Assembly (NCBI RefSeq): GCF_002078505.1
Contig: NZ_LUAV01000014.1
Location: 312,402-376,401 of the forward strand
Direction of reading: 5' to 3'
From: Ensifer aridi
GTDB taxonomy: Bacteria > Pseudomonadota > Alphaproteobacteria > Rhizobiales > Rhizobiaceae
Length of the DNA: 64,000 nt
In this document: one piece after another, positions 1-8,483 of the stretch
How positions within the stretch are numbered: position 1 is the stretch's first letter
Layout: each line of letters starts with the position of its first letter
Translations under genes and position numbers: made by a program
The notes under the pieces: generated by a model
What the model was told of the DNA's origin: nothing
The model's input: the letters and a program-made list of their open reading frames with translations, nothing else
The model's database searches: none

Positions 1-413
1 AACTGCTGCAACTGCCGCCCTTCGCGCGGCTCGCGAACCTGGCCGCCACCGTCGTCGGTGATGTCGCCGCCGAGCACGAGGCCGAGCGGACGCCCGATCT
101 TCGTACCGGCCCCCGCAAGACCGCTCGGCTTGCCTTCGATCGTCTCCGGCCAATCAAGCGCGGAAATCGCGTTCAGCGCCGCGACGTGGCGCAGGAGGCT
201 CGCATCGGTCTTACCTTCCTCCTCGCAATTCGGCGCGAGCCCCTCCGTCGAAATGAGACAGGCATGGATGTCACAGGAGAAAAGAAAGGTGGCATCGACT
301 GGAGGAGCGGCCGCCTTCGCACCTTTGCTGAACACCACCAGCGACAGGCCAAACCCGCCGGCGCCGGCAAGAAACATGCGCCGCGATGGGCGAAAGAGAG
401 GATAATCATTCAT
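1..413 (-). CDS. Tat-exported metallophosphoesterase-like protein, cut by window edge
   Basis: Reading leftward from an ATG at 413, the frame stays open to base 1, so only the N-terminal ~137 residues are visible. The protein opens with a twin-arginine-like signal (SRRMFLAGAGG followed by a hydrophobic stretch). The mature part has FLFSCDIHACL and, about 80 residues later, VLGGDITDDGG. These resemble the D-x-H and GGD blocks of calcineurin-like phosphoesterases, although the first is not a perfect GDxH. I infer a periplasmic phosphoesterase. The substrate cannot be judged because the C-terminal catalytic histidines lie outside the window. It runs in the same direction as emrAB, 174 bases downstream of emrB. 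Confidence 0.6.
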   Translation of the reverse strand, partial: MNDYPLFRPSRRMFLAGAGGFGLSLVVFSKGAKAAAPPVDATFLFSCDIHACLISTEGLAPNCEEEGKTDASLLRHVAALNAISALDWPETIEGKPSGLAGAGTKIGRPLGLVLGGDITDDGGGQVREPREGRQLQQ

Positions 414-587
414 GCGGCGCCCGCGCGGTCCCTCCACGCGCCTCCGTCAGCTCGGACGACGCGGGATTTTGCAGCAACGCTGGGAGCGCGTAAAGCGTGC
501 CGTTCGATCACGCGGCGTAGCCGGCCCGTCACCCTAGCCCTCTCGCCGCAGGCGGATGTGGGGCTGAGAATCCCTGGCACCAACTCT

Positions 588-2186
588 TTAGTGCCCACCA
601 CCCCCAGGACCGGCACCCTCTGGCTTCTTGATCATCATGACGCCGATGATCATCGACAGGAACAGCGCCGTCAGCAGCAGGAAAACGTCGATGAACGACA
701 TGATCACCGCCTGCTGCTGGACCATCGCCGCTAGTTGCTTGACGGCGGCCGTGGTTCCGTCGAGGCCGTGGGCGGTGAAATTCGAGGCCATATTGTTGAG
801 CCGCTCCACCGCCTCCGGATTGCCCCATTGGACATGCTCGGCAAGCCGCGCGTAGTGGAAATCCTGGCGCTGCGTCAGGATCGTGTTGATGATCGCGAGA
901 CCAACGGCGCCGCCGAGATTGCGCGTCAGGTTGTAGAGACCGGAGGCATTGCGGATGCGCGCCGGCGGCAGCGTGCCCAGCGCGATATTGTTGATCGGCA
1001 CCATGCAGAGCATCAGCGAGCAGCCGCGCAGGATCTGCGGCACGAGCAGTTCCCAGAAATCCCAATCGGCCGTCAGTTGGCTCATTGTCCAGGTGCCCGC
1101 CGCGAAGCCGGCAAAGCCGACGGTCATCATCACCCGCGGATCGACCCGGCCCGCGAGGAAGCCTGCGACCGGCGCCGTCAAGAACATGGCGAGGCCTGAG
1201 ACGAACATGGTCTCGCCGATCATCAGCGAATCGTAGCCGCGGATGCGCCCGAGATAGAGCGGATAAAGATAGGTGAGGCCGTAGAGGCCGATGCCCATCA
1301 CGAAGGAGAACAGCGAACCGAAAGTGAAGTTGCGATTGGCGAAGGCCCTGAGATCCACCACCGGAAACTCGACCTTGAACGCGCGGTAGAAGAACACGAC
1401 GGCGCCAAGTGCCGTGGCGACCGCGCCCATGACGATGTGCTCGTCGCTGAACCAGTCGTTGGCGTTGCCCTCCTCCAGCACATATTCGAGCGAACCGAGG
1501 AAGATCGCCATGGATACGAGCCCCCACCAGTCGAACTTCTTGATCAGCCCGAGTTCCGGCTTGTCGAAGTCGATGAAGGTCCAGGCGAGCGTCGCGACGA
1601 TGATGCCGGGAATGACGTTGACGAGGAAGAGCCAGTGCCAGGAGAAGGCGTGGCTGAGATAACCGCCGACCGTCGGGCCGATGGTCGGCGCAAGCGTCGC
1701 GATGAGGCCGATGATCGGCGAGACGATGTTGCGCTTCGAGGGCGGGAAGATCGTGAAGGCCGCGGCAAAGACCGACGGGATCATGCCGCCGCCGATGAAG
1801 CCCTGGATCGCCCGATAGACGATCATCTGCTCGATATTGGTGGCGGTGGCGGCAAGCGCACTCGCGGCGGTGAAGCCGGCGGCGGCGACGAAGAAGAGCA
1901 CCCGCGTCGAGACGATGCGGGCAAGCGTCCCCGACAGCGGGATCATGATGACCTCGGCGATCAGATAGGAGGTCTGAACCCAGCCGATCTCGTCCGACCC
2001 GGCAGAGAGGCCTGCCTGAATTTCGGCAAGTGAGGCCGAGACGATCTGAATGTCGAGGATAGCCATGAACATGCCGACGACCATCGCGAAGAAAGCGATG
2101 AGCCGCCGCGGGTCCATCTGCTCCTCGGCTTGAGGTACGCTCGGCGCAGCCGCGCCCGCTGTTGCCGTTGCGGCCATTTCCGCCAC
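588..2186 (-). CDS. emrB: EmrB-type MFS multidrug efflux transporter (DHA2 family)
   Basis: A 532-residue, strongly hydrophobic protein with the many-helix profile expected of the 14-TM DHA2 drug:proton antiporters. The first helix carries the family motif MFMAILDIQIVSASL (about residues 38-52), followed by SYLIAEVIMIPLSGTLAR. The cytoplasmic loop ends FDKPELGLIKKFDWWGL. EmrB pairs with the membrane-fusion protein EmrA to export hydrophobic compounds across the inner membrane. It starts 14 bases after the emrA stop, so the two are co-transcribed. In Sinorhizobium this pair is known as a flavonoid-responsive efflux system under EmrR; that role is established knowledge, and assigning it here relies on the shared arrangement. 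Confidence 0.93.
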   Translation of the reverse strand: MAEMAATATAGAAAPSVPQAEEQMDPRRLIAFFAMVVGMFMAILDIQIVSASLAEIQAGLSAGSDEIGWVQTSYLIAEVIMIPLSGTLARIVSTRVLFFVAAAGFTAASALAATATNIEQMIVYRAIQGFIGGGMIPSVFAAAFTIFPPSKRNIVSPIIGLIATLAPTIGPTVGGYLSHAFSWHWLFLVNVIPGIIVATLAWTFIDFDKPELGLIKKFDWWGLVSMAIFLGSLEYVLEEGNANDWFSDEHIVMGAVATALGAVVFFYRAFKVEFPVVDLRAFANRNFTFGSLFSFVMGIGLYGLTYLYPLYLGRIRGYDSLMIGETMFVSGLAMFLTAPVAGFLAGRVDPRVMMTVGFAGFAAGTWTMSQLTADWDFWELLVPQILRGCSLMLCMVPINNIALGTLPPARIRNASGLYNLTRNLGGAVGLAIINTILTQRQDFHYARLAEHVQWGNPEAVERLNNMASNFTAHGLDGTTAAVKQLAAMVQQQAVIMSFIDVFLLLTALFLSMIIGVMMIKKPEGAGPGGGGH

Positions 2187-2200
2187 TCCTCGCTGCGCGC

Positions 2201-3415
2201 TTACTTCGCCTCTGCGACCTTCGACTGTTCCGGGGCCGTACGGGTGTCGACGTCGACAACGACGCTCAAACCCGCACGTAGATGCCCTGCGGCGAGCACG
2301 TCGGCCGGAAGCGTGATGCGCACCGGTACACGCTGGATCACCTTGGTGAAGTTGCCGGTCGCGTTCTCCGCCGGCAGCAGCGAGAAGACCGAGCCGGAAG
2401 CCGGCGAAATCGATGCGACGGTGCCTTCGATCGGATGATCCTCATAGGCGTCGACATGGATCTGGACCTTGGAGCCTGGCACGAGATGCGCGATCTGTGT
2501 CTCCTTGAAATTGGCATCGATATAGAGCTGATCGGTCGGCACGAGGGCGGCGAGCCGCTGGCCGGCCGATACAAGATCGCCGACCTGAACCGCGACATTG
2601 CCGATGACGCCGTCATAGGGTGCCTTGAGCACGGTGAAGCCGAGATCGCGGTTCGCCTTGTCACGCGCGAGCTCCAGCGAGCGGATCGTGCTTTCCGCTT
2701 CGGTCCGCTGCGCCTCGAGTACGGTGATGTTGGCCTTGGCGGCGGCGATGTTGGCCTCGGCACCGGCGAGATTTGCCCGCGCCTGGTCGAGCGCGACATC
2801 GGCGCTATCGCGCGAAGCGTCCGTTCCGAAGGCCTTGGACTGAAGGTCGCTGGCGCGCTTCTGCGTCAGTTCCGCGCCGCGCACGGTCGCCTCATAGGCC
2901 CTCTTCTGCGCTTCGGCCTGGATGAGGCTCGCCTTGGCGCCGGCAATCTGCGCGTCGAAACGGCTGAGCGCCAGCCTCTGCGTCGCGATCTGCGCCTCAG
3001 CCTGCTCGGCCGCGATGCGATAATCGCCGTGATCGAGCGTGACGAGCGGATCGCCCGCCTTCACATGCTGGTTAGCGACGACATCGACCTTGGCGACATA
3101 GCCGGAAACCTTAGGCGAGATGGTGGCGATGTCGCCCTCGATGTAGGCGTCGTCGGTGGAGACCATGAAACGCCCGTTGGTCCACCAGTCGTAACCGTAC
3201 CAGCCGGCGGCTCCGAGGAGCGCCAGGCCCAGGATGGGGACGATCAGCTTGCGGCGTTTCTTCTGCGGGACCGCAGCCTCGGCAGCCGGGACTTCGGCAA
3301 CGGATGGGGCCTCGTCTGTGACGTCCTTGGCCGTGGTCTTCTGAGTATCGATTACTTCGAAATCGTCGCCGACGGGGCGAACACGGGCGGCGCTGGAGGT
3401 GCTGGAAGCGGACAT
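2201..3415 (-). CDS. emrA: EmrA-type membrane fusion (HlyD family) efflux adaptor
   Basis: A 404-residue adaptor with a variable cytoplasmic N-terminus, one TM helix (LIVPILGLALLGAAGWYGYDW), and then the lipoyl/barrel half-motif GYVAKVDVVANQHVKAGDPL. A long alpha-helical hairpin rich in Ala, Gln and Glu follows, and the second half-motif LKAPYDGVIGNVAVQVGDLV closes it. It links EmrB to an outer-membrane channel. The frame is open to 3487, but I choose ATG at 3415 (MSASST) because the longer reading would put an EmrR operator and the -10 element inside the gene. First gene of the emrAB operon, divergent from emrR. Confidence 0.92.
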   Translation of the reverse strand: MSASSTSSAARVRPVGDDFEVIDTQKTTAKDVTDEAPSVAEVPAAEAAVPQKKRRKLIVPILGLALLGAAGWYGYDWWTNGRFMVSTDDAYIEGDIATISPKVSGYVAKVDVVANQHVKAGDPLVTLDHGDYRIAAEQAEAQIATQRLALSRFDAQIAGAKASLIQAEAQKRAYEATVRGAELTQKRASDLQSKAFGTDASRDSADVALDQARANLAGAEANIAAAKANITVLEAQRTEAESTIRSLELARDKANRDLGFTVLKAPYDGVIGNVAVQVGDLVSAGQRLAALVPTDQLYIDANFKETQIAHLVPGSKVQIHVDAYEDHPIEGTVASISPASGSVFSLLPAENATGNFTKVIQRVPVRITLPADVLAAGHLRAGLSVVVDVDTRTAPEQSKVAEAK

Positions 3416-3444
3416 GGAACACCGATTTTCGCTAAAATTGAACT

Positions 3445-3458
3445 GAACCGTTCGGTTC
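3445..3458. promoter_or_regulatory. Putative EmrR operator 1 (GAACC-N4-GGTTC)
   Basis: Inverted repeat GAACCGTTCGGTTC just upstream of the chosen emrA start and downstream of the putative -10. It shares the GAACC-N4-GGTTC pattern with a second site 62 bases away. Its position over the expected transcription start suits repression of emrA by the adjacent TetR protein. Confidence 0.75.
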
Positions 3459-3468
3459 GATTGCACTT

Positions 3469-3497
3469 GACATAATGCCTTTTGCATCGCATATCAA
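3469..3497 (-). promoter_or_regulatory. Putative sigma-70 promoter for emrAB
   Basis: On the minus strand, TTGATA (complement of 3492-3497) and TATGTC (complement of 3469-3474) are separated by exactly 17 bases. The two EmrR-like inverted repeats lie on either side of this element. Prediction from spacing and match only. Confidence 0.5.
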
Positions 3498-3506
3498 GAG
3501 CAAATC

Positions 3507-3520
3507 GAACCAAGCGGTTC
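3507..3520. promoter_or_regulatory. Putative EmrR operator 2 (GAACC-N4-GGTTC)
   Basis: Second inverted repeat, GAACCAAGCGGTTC, in the emrA-emrR intergenic region, just upstream of the predicted emrA -35. Half-sites and spacing are identical to operator 1; the central four bases differ, as expected for a dimeric TetR-family target. It could also serve emrR autoregulation. Confidence 0.72.
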
Positions 3521-3632
3521 GATACATGAAAACGAGGGAAAATGTGCGGCCCCTTCCCGCGCCCCTTGCTTTTTGTCGGAATCGATCGCGTTTATGATCT
3601 CGTGATCTGAAGGATTGGAAACACCCGGCGTC

Positions 3633-4316
3633 ATGACGTCAGAGAAAAGCGCACGGCAGGAAAAGTCCCTGCGGGACCAGGAACAGCAAGCTTCGGGGCG
3701 GCGCGCCGCCGGCGAGGATCCGGTCAAACGCGAGCAGATCCTCGAAGGCGCCAAGCGCGTGTTCATGCGCAGCAATTTCGACGCTGCCAGCATGAACGAC
3801 ATCACCCGTGAGGCGGGCGTTTCGAAGGGCACGCTCTATGTCTATTTCGAAAACAAGGAAGACCTTTTCGAGGCGCTCATCGCACGCGAGCGTAGCCGCA
3901 TCGTCAGCAGCGCCAAGCAGTCCCTGAACGACGATGCACCGATCGAGGAGGCGTTGCACGATTTCGGCGTAACGCTGGTCACGAGCATTACCTCCGACTA
4001 CACGATCCGCGCCATGCGCACCGTGCTCGGCGTCATCGACCGAATGCCGCGGCTGGCGCAGCGCTTCTTCACGGCAACGCCGGAGAACGGCTACACCGTG
4101 CTGAAAGCCTATCTCGATCGGCAGGTGGAGGCAGGCGCGCTCTTAATCGACGACACGGAACTGGCGGCTAAACAGTTCATCGAACTGTCGAACGCTGGCA
4201 TCTTCAAAGGCCGCCTCTTCGGCATGTGCGACACGGTTCCGGCGGACCGGATCGAAAAGAATGTGGCCTCGGCAGTCCGTATCTTCCTCGCCGCCTACGC
4301 TCGGCGGGCCCGATAA
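3633..4316 (+). CDS. emrR: TetR-family repressor of emrAB
   Basis: A 227-residue regulator. The TetR N-terminal HTH is clear: RVFMRSNFDAASMNDITREA, then GVSKGTLYVYFENKEDLFEAL. The C-terminal ligand-binding domain (about residues 85-225) is variable, as usual. An in-frame TTG lies at 3615, but ATG 3633 is preferred because the TTG sits almost on top of the only purine-rich stretch. It is transcribed divergently from emrA across a ~220-base region holding two matching inverted repeats. In Sinorhizobium the homologue EmrR represses emrAB and is relieved by flavonoids; here that is inference from family and arrangement. Confidence 0.88.
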   Translation: MTSEKSARQEKSLRDQEQQASGRRAAGEDPVKREQILEGAKRVFMRSNFDAASMNDITREAGVSKGTLYVYFENKEDLFEALIARERSRIVSSAKQSLNDDAPIEEALHDFGVTLVTSITSDYTIRAMRTVLGVIDRMPRLAQRFFTATPENGYTVLKAYLDRQVEAGALLIDDTELAAKQFIELSNAGIFKGRLFGMCDTVPADRIEKNVASAVRIFLAAYARRAR

Positions 4317-4360
4317 AGGCAGCGGGTACCGCACATGGCTTTGTTGCTAGTGCAAGAACG

Positions 4361-4774
4361 CTACGCCGGACTGCACATCTGCAGGCGGTTGCCGAAAGGA
4401 TCGTAAAAGCTCGCGTAGGTCACGAAACCGGGAAACACCTGCGCGTCCTCGCAATCGACCCCACGGCGACGCAATTCGTCGACCGCTGCGCGGCAATCCT
4501 CGACGTCAAGGACGAGCGTCGTCCCGGTGGAGGGTACCCAGCCGCTCTCCGCCAGAACCACTGCGACGTTTCCGCCCGCTCCACCCGATGAGAACTCGAT
4601 CCAGCCCGCGTCTGGAAGGTCGTAGACCGGCCGCCCGAAGCCGAGCACGTTCCCGTAAAACTCTCGCGCACGATCGAGATCCGTCACCGAAATCGAGACG
4701 ACATTGATCCCACGAAAAAAGAGCGCCGGTCGTTTCCATGACGATGAACATAGATCACCGAAATGCGAGTGCAA
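4361..4774 (-). CDS. VOC-superfamily (glyoxalase/bleomycin-resistance-like) protein
   Basis: A 137-residue single-module protein with the paired beta-alpha-beta-beta-beta units of the VOC fold: INVVSISVTDLDRAREFYGNVLGF opens the first unit and TLVLDVEDCRAAVDELRRRGV the second, ending SFYDPFGNRLQMCSP. The terminal D-P-x-G-N-x-x-x-x motif is typical. Such proteins bind a metal or small ligand and include lyases, dioxygenases and antibiotic-binding proteins; no substrate can be inferred. The first ~20 residues before the conserved core look atypical, so the true start may be a rarer codon downstream of 4774. It stands alone, convergent with emrR. Confidence 0.75.
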   Translation of the reverse strand: MHSHFGDLCSSSWKRPALFFRGINVVSISVTDLDRAREFYGNVLGFGRPVYDLPDAGWIEFSSGGAGGNVAVVLAESGWVPSTGTTLVLDVEDCRAAVDELRRRGVDCEDAQVFPGFVTYASFYDPFGNRLQMCSPA

Positions 4775-4877
4775 TGGCTGGTTGTTGCGGCCGAACCGGA
4801 GAGTTTGCTGTCGACGCGCAGCGCTACGTCCCTACAATCGAGCAAGCGCGATCAAGCGCGCTTTCCGATAAGTCCGT

Positions 4878-5747
4878 ATGAGCGAGCTGTCTATCACGGG
4901 AGTGACCATGAGTGCCGTCGGACGGGCGATCTGGTTCATCGAGAGCCATTTCGCAAAGGATATATCGCTGGACCAGATCGCCGACGCCGCCGGCCAGTCG
5001 CGCTATCATCTGTCGCGCATGTTCGGCCTTGCGACCGGGCGGTCGATCAGTGCCTATATCCGCGGGCGCCGCCTGAGCTCGGCGGCGCTCCTCCTGGCGA
5101 ACGGCACCTCGACCATTCTCGAGGTGGCCCTCGATGCGGGCTATAGCTCGCATGAGGCATTCACTCGTGCCTTTCGCGAGCAATTCGGCGTGACACCCGA
5201 ATCCGTCCGCAAGCAAGGGCACGTCCGCAACATCGAGCTGATGGAGCCGATCAGGATGGACGACGCACGCACATCGAAAATCGAACCGCCCCGCTTCGAG
5301 GAGAGTCCCGAGCTTCTTCTCGCGGGTCTCGCGGAAACTTACGCCTATGACCGCACCGAGGGCATTCCTTCGCTTTGGCAGCGCTTCAACGCGCATTTCG
5401 GCCATGTTCCCGGCCAGCGCGGCAACATTGCCTATGGCGTCTGCACGCACTCGGATGCCGAGGCCGGCAGCTTCCGCTACATGACTGCCCTGGAGGTGGA
5501 GGACACGGATGCTCTGCCGGCCGGCTTTTCGACGCTAAAGCTGCCCCGGCAGCGCTATGCAGTCTTCGTGCATCGCGGGCATATCTCGACGATCGCCGCA
5601 ACTGCGCATCACATTTTCGCGAACTGGCTGCCGCAATCGGGGTACCAGCACGGCGAAGTACCGGACATGTTCGAGCGCTACGACGAGCGCTTCGATCCGC
5701 ACTCGGGCATGGGGGCGGTGGAGATTTGGGTGCCGCTCAAAGCCTGA
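4878..5747 (+). CDS. AraC-family regulator with GyrI-like effector domain
   Basis: A 289-residue protein. Residues ~15-115 hold the two AraC helix-turn-helices (SLDQIADAAGQSRYHLSRMF and STILEVALDAGYSSHEAFTR, then FREQFGVTPESVRK). Residues ~135-289 form a GyrI/AraC effector-binding-like domain ending in FDPHSGMGAVEIWVPLK. This order, with the HTH first, is that of the Rob/SoxS-related effector-sensing activators. Another in-frame ATG (4908) lies ten codons in. The likely role is activation of stress or detoxification genes, but no target is evident. A hairpin terminator follows. Confidence 0.85.
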   Translation: MSELSITGVTMSAVGRAIWFIESHFAKDISLDQIADAAGQSRYHLSRMFGLATGRSISAYIRGRRLSSAALLLANGTSTILEVALDAGYSSHEAFTRAFREQFGVTPESVRKQGHVRNIELMEPIRMDDARTSKIEPPRFEESPELLLAGLAETYAYDRTEGIPSLWQRFNAHFGHVPGQRGNIAYGVCTHSDAEAGSFRYMTALEVEDTDALPAGFSTLKLPRQRYAVFVHRGHISTIAATAHHIFANWLPQSGYQHGEVPDMFERYDERFDPHSGMGAVEIWVPLKA

Positions 5748-5752
5748 TCCGA

Positions 5753-5780
5753 AAGGCCGCCGCGAAGGCGCGGCGGCCTT
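5753..5780. terminator. Hairpin terminator after the AraC gene
   Basis: Perfect 12-base stem AAGGCCGCCGCG / CGCGGCGGCCTT with an AAGG loop, four bases beyond the AraC-gene stop. No strong T-run follows, so termination may be weak. Confidence 0.6.
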
Positions 5781-5858
5781 GCCACTTTCGGAAGTATCCT
5801 TAAATACTGCGGCGGTCTCGCGCGATGACGCGTGGTTTAGGAAAGGAAAAGATCGCCG

Positions 5859-6614
5859 ATGCAGGAAATCCTCACGCTCGCCCAAAGCCCCGAGGCATGG
5901 GTCGCCCTCATCACACTCATCGTCATGGAGGTCGTCCTCGGCATCGACAATCTGATCTTCATCTCGATCCTCACCAACAAGTTGCCCGCCGAGAACCGCG
6001 TCAGCGCCCGCCGCATCGGCATCGGCCTCGCCCTGATCATGCGTCTGGCGCTGCTCGGTACCATCGCCTGGATCGTGCAACTGACGCAGCCGGTCTTCGA
6101 AATCTTCGGCCACGCCTTTTCCTGGAAGGACATGATCCTGATTGCCGGCGGCCTCTTCCTCGTCTGGAAGGCGACCAAAGAAATCCACCACAGCGTCGAT
6201 CCGAGCGATCATGAAGAGGATTTCATCGCGAGCTCGGCGATCAACAGCTTCGCCGCCGCCATCGGCCAGATCCTGCTGCTCGATCTCGTCTTTTCCGTCG
6301 ACAGCATCATCACCGCCGTCGGCATGACTCCGCATCTGCCGATCATGGTCGCCGCGGTCGTCGTCGCCGTCACCGTAATGCTGCTGGCGGCGACGCCGCT
6401 TGCCAATTTCATCGAGAGGAATCCGACGATCGTCATGCTGGCGCTCGCCTTCCTCCTGATGATCGGCACCACGCTGATCGCGGAAGGCATGGGCTTCCAC
6501 GTGCCGAAGGGTTACGTCTACGCTGCCATGGCCTTCTCGGCGCTCGTCGAAGCGCTGAATATGATGGCCCGCAACGCGCGCCTCAGGAAACAACAGGCCC
6601 AGAAGCTGCACTGA
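5859..6614 (+). CDS. TerC-family integral membrane protein
   Basis: A 251-residue hydrophobic protein with about seven membrane segments. It has the TerC signature acidic sites in membrane context: [14 protein letters not shown] near residues 26-39 and [15 protein letters not shown] near residues 140-154. TerC proteins are linked to tellurite resistance and, more recently, to metal (Mn) export during protein secretion; which applies here cannot be told. A purine-rich stretch AGGAAAGGAAAAG precedes the ATG. It appears monocistronic, bounded by hairpins on both sides. Confidence 0.88.
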   Translation: MQEILTLAQSPEAWVALITLIVMEVVLGIDNLIFISILTNKLPAENRVSARRIGIGLALIMRLALLGTIAWIVQLTQPVFEIFGHAFSWKDMILIAGGLFLVWKATKEIHHSVDPSDHEEDFIASSAINSFAAAIGQILLLDLVFSVDSIITAVGMTPHLPIMVAAVVVAVTVMLLAATPLANFIERNPTIVMLALAFLLMIGTTLIAEGMGFHVPKGYVYAAMAFSALVEALNMMARNARLRKQQAQKLH

Positions 6615-6632
6615 CCGTTCACGTCGCAAACG

Positions 6633-6660
6633 GAGGCCCGCATTCGCGAATGCGGGCCTC
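6633..6660. terminator. Perfect 28-base palindrome, terminator of the terC-like gene
   Basis: GAGGCCCGCATTCG followed immediately by its exact reverse complement, 18 bases after the TerC stop. It is a strong hairpin with only a short T-containing tail. Confidence 0.65.
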
Positions 6661-7015
6661 TTGCTGCGGGAGGGATGAGGATGCGGGCCGGAAGGGGAGG
6701 AATTGGCTGCCATCTCATCGGGCACGGACGGAACCCGGAACGATCCTTGTTCGCGATTCCGTCACGCTCGGCTGCCATGGCCCGCGCGTCCTCGTGCCTC
6801 TAACGCGTCAGCCTCGCGAACGTTCCAGGGTCGGCCTCTGCTCTTTCCGTTGACATGTGGGGCTTTCTATGGTCTCACCCCTGCCGACTGGAATTGCCCG
6901 CCGATACCGCTGGTGCGACACCCATGCGGGCCTTTCCTTCCCATAAAATACGCGCCCGCGGGCCGGAGGACACTCCGGCAAGGGCCTCGAAAGCACGTCA
7001 AGACGGGCAACGACC
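6661..7015. other. Non-coding stretch upstream of gltX
   Basis: About 355 bases between the TerC terminator and gltX. It must carry the gltX-lysS promoter. I see no convincing gene, tRNA or long repeat in it; short open frames here lack ribosome sites and family features. Confidence 0.5.
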
Positions 7016-8473
7016 ATGGCAGATTCTGCAGTCCGGGTGCGTATCGCACCTTCTCCCACCGGCGAACCGCATGTCGGCACCGCCTATATCGCGCTGTTCA
7101 ACTATCTTTTCGCCAAGAAGCACGGCGGCGAATTCATCCTGCGCATCGAGGACACGGACGCGACGCGCTCGACGCCGGAATTCGAGAAAAAGGTCCTCGA
7201 CGCGCTGAAGTGGTGCGGACTGAAATGGTCGGAAGGTCCCGACATTGGTGGCCCCTACGGCCCCTATCGCCAGAGCGACCGCAAGGACATCTATAAGCCC
7301 TACGTCGAGAAGATCGTCGCAAACGGCCACGGCTTCCGCTGCTTCTGCACGCCCGAGCGGCTGGAACAGATGCGCGAGGCTCAGCGCGCCGCCGGCAAGC
7401 CGCCGAAATATGATGGCCTCTGCTTGAGCCTCTCGGCCGAGGAAGTGACGGCGCGCGTCAATGCCGGCGAACCGCATGTCGTGCGGATGAAGATTCCGAC
7501 CGAAGGCTCGTGCAAATTCCACGACGGCGTCTACGGCGATGTCGAAATTCCGTGGGATGCGGTCGACATGCAGGTGCTCCTGAAGGCCGACGGCATGCCG
7601 ACCTATCATATGGCGAACGTCGTCGACGACCATCTGATGAAGATCACCCACGTCGCGCGCGGCGAGGAGTGGCTGGCCTCGGTGCCGAAGCACATCCTGA
7701 TCTATCAGTATCTCGGCCTCGAACCGCCGAAGTTCATGCACCTGTCGCTGATGCGCAATGCCGACAAGTCGAAGCTGTCGAAGCGCAAGAACCCGACCTC
7801 GATCTCCTATTACACGGCGCTCGGCTATCTGCCCGAAGCGCTGATGAACTTCCTCGGCCTGTTCTTCATCCAGATCGCCGAAGGCGAGGAACTGCTGACG
7901 ATGGAGGAATTGGCTGAGAAGTTCGATCCGGAAAACCTTTCGAAGGCCGGCGCGATCTTCGACATCCAGAAGCTCGACTGGCTGAATGCCCGCTGGATCC
8001 GCGAAAAGCTCTCCGAGGAGGAGTTCGCCGCACGGGTCTTCGCCTGGGCGTCGGAGAACGATCGTCTCAAGGAAGGTCTGAAGCTGTCGCAGTCGCGCAT
8101 TTCGAAGCTCGGCGAGCTGCCGGACCTTGCCGGCTTCCTCTTCAAGTCGGATCTCGGCCTGCAGCCGGCGGCCTTTGCCCGGGTCAAGACCTCGCCCGAG
8201 GAGATGCTCGAAGTCCTCAACACCGTCCAGCCGGATCTCGAAAAGATCTTCGAGTGGAACAAGGAATCGATCGAAGCGGAACTGCGCGCCAGCGCCGAGC
8301 GCATGGGCAAGAAGCTGAAAGCGGTTGTCGCCCCCCTCTTCGTCGCCGTTTCGGGTTCGCAGCGCTCGCTGCCGCTGTTCGATTCGATGGAGCTCCTCGG
8401 CCGCTCCGTCGTGCGCCAGCGGCTGAAGGTCGCCGCGCAGGTGGTCGCCTCCATGGTGGGCAGCGGAAAGTAA
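7016..8473 (+). CDS. gltX: Glutamyl-tRNA synthetase
   Basis: A 485-residue class I aminoacyl-tRNA synthetase, normal length for GluRS. The HIGH-type motif is APSPTGEPHVGTAY near the N-terminus (HVGT in place of HIGH), followed by FILRIEDTD. The KMSKS-type loop is KLSKRK in the middle, near residue 248. The C-terminal helical anticodon-binding half is intact. Rhizobia usually carry two gltX paralogues, and some charge tRNA-Gln with Glu for later amidation. Whether this copy is discriminating cannot be decided by eye. lysS starts 10 bases after its stop, making a two-synthetase operon. Confidence 0.95.
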   Translation: MADSAVRVRIAPSPTGEPHVGTAYIALFNYLFAKKHGGEFILRIEDTDATRSTPEFEKKVLDALKWCGLKWSEGPDIGGPYGPYRQSDRKDIYKPYVEKIVANGHGFRCFCTPERLEQMREAQRAAGKPPKYDGLCLSLSAEEVTARVNAGEPHVVRMKIPTEGSCKFHDGVYGDVEIPWDAVDMQVLLKADGMPTYHMANVVDDHLMKITHVARGEEWLASVPKHILIYQYLGLEPPKFMHLSLMRNADKSKLSKRKNPTSISYYTALGYLPEALMNFLGLFFIQIAEGEELLTMEELAEKFDPENLSKAGAIFDIQKLDWLNARWIREKLSEEEFAARVFAWASENDRLKEGLKLSQSRISKLGELPDLAGFLFKSDLGLQPAAFARVKTSPEEMLEVLNTVQPDLEKIFEWNKESIEAELRASAERMGKKLKAVVAPLFVAVSGSQRSLPLFDSMELLGRSVVRQRLKVAAQVVASMVGSGK

Positions 8474-8483
8474 GGACAGGACC

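Noticed and set aside
2282..3475. 397-codon plus-strand frame opposite emrA
   Set aside because: A shadow of the emrA frame; charged, featureless translation, while the minus frame is a clear HlyD-family adaptor.
5535..6725. 396-codon minus-strand frame across the AraC and TerC genes
   Set aside because: His/Asp/Arg-rich nonsense translation crossing two genes and two terminators; TerC on the plus strand is unmistakable.
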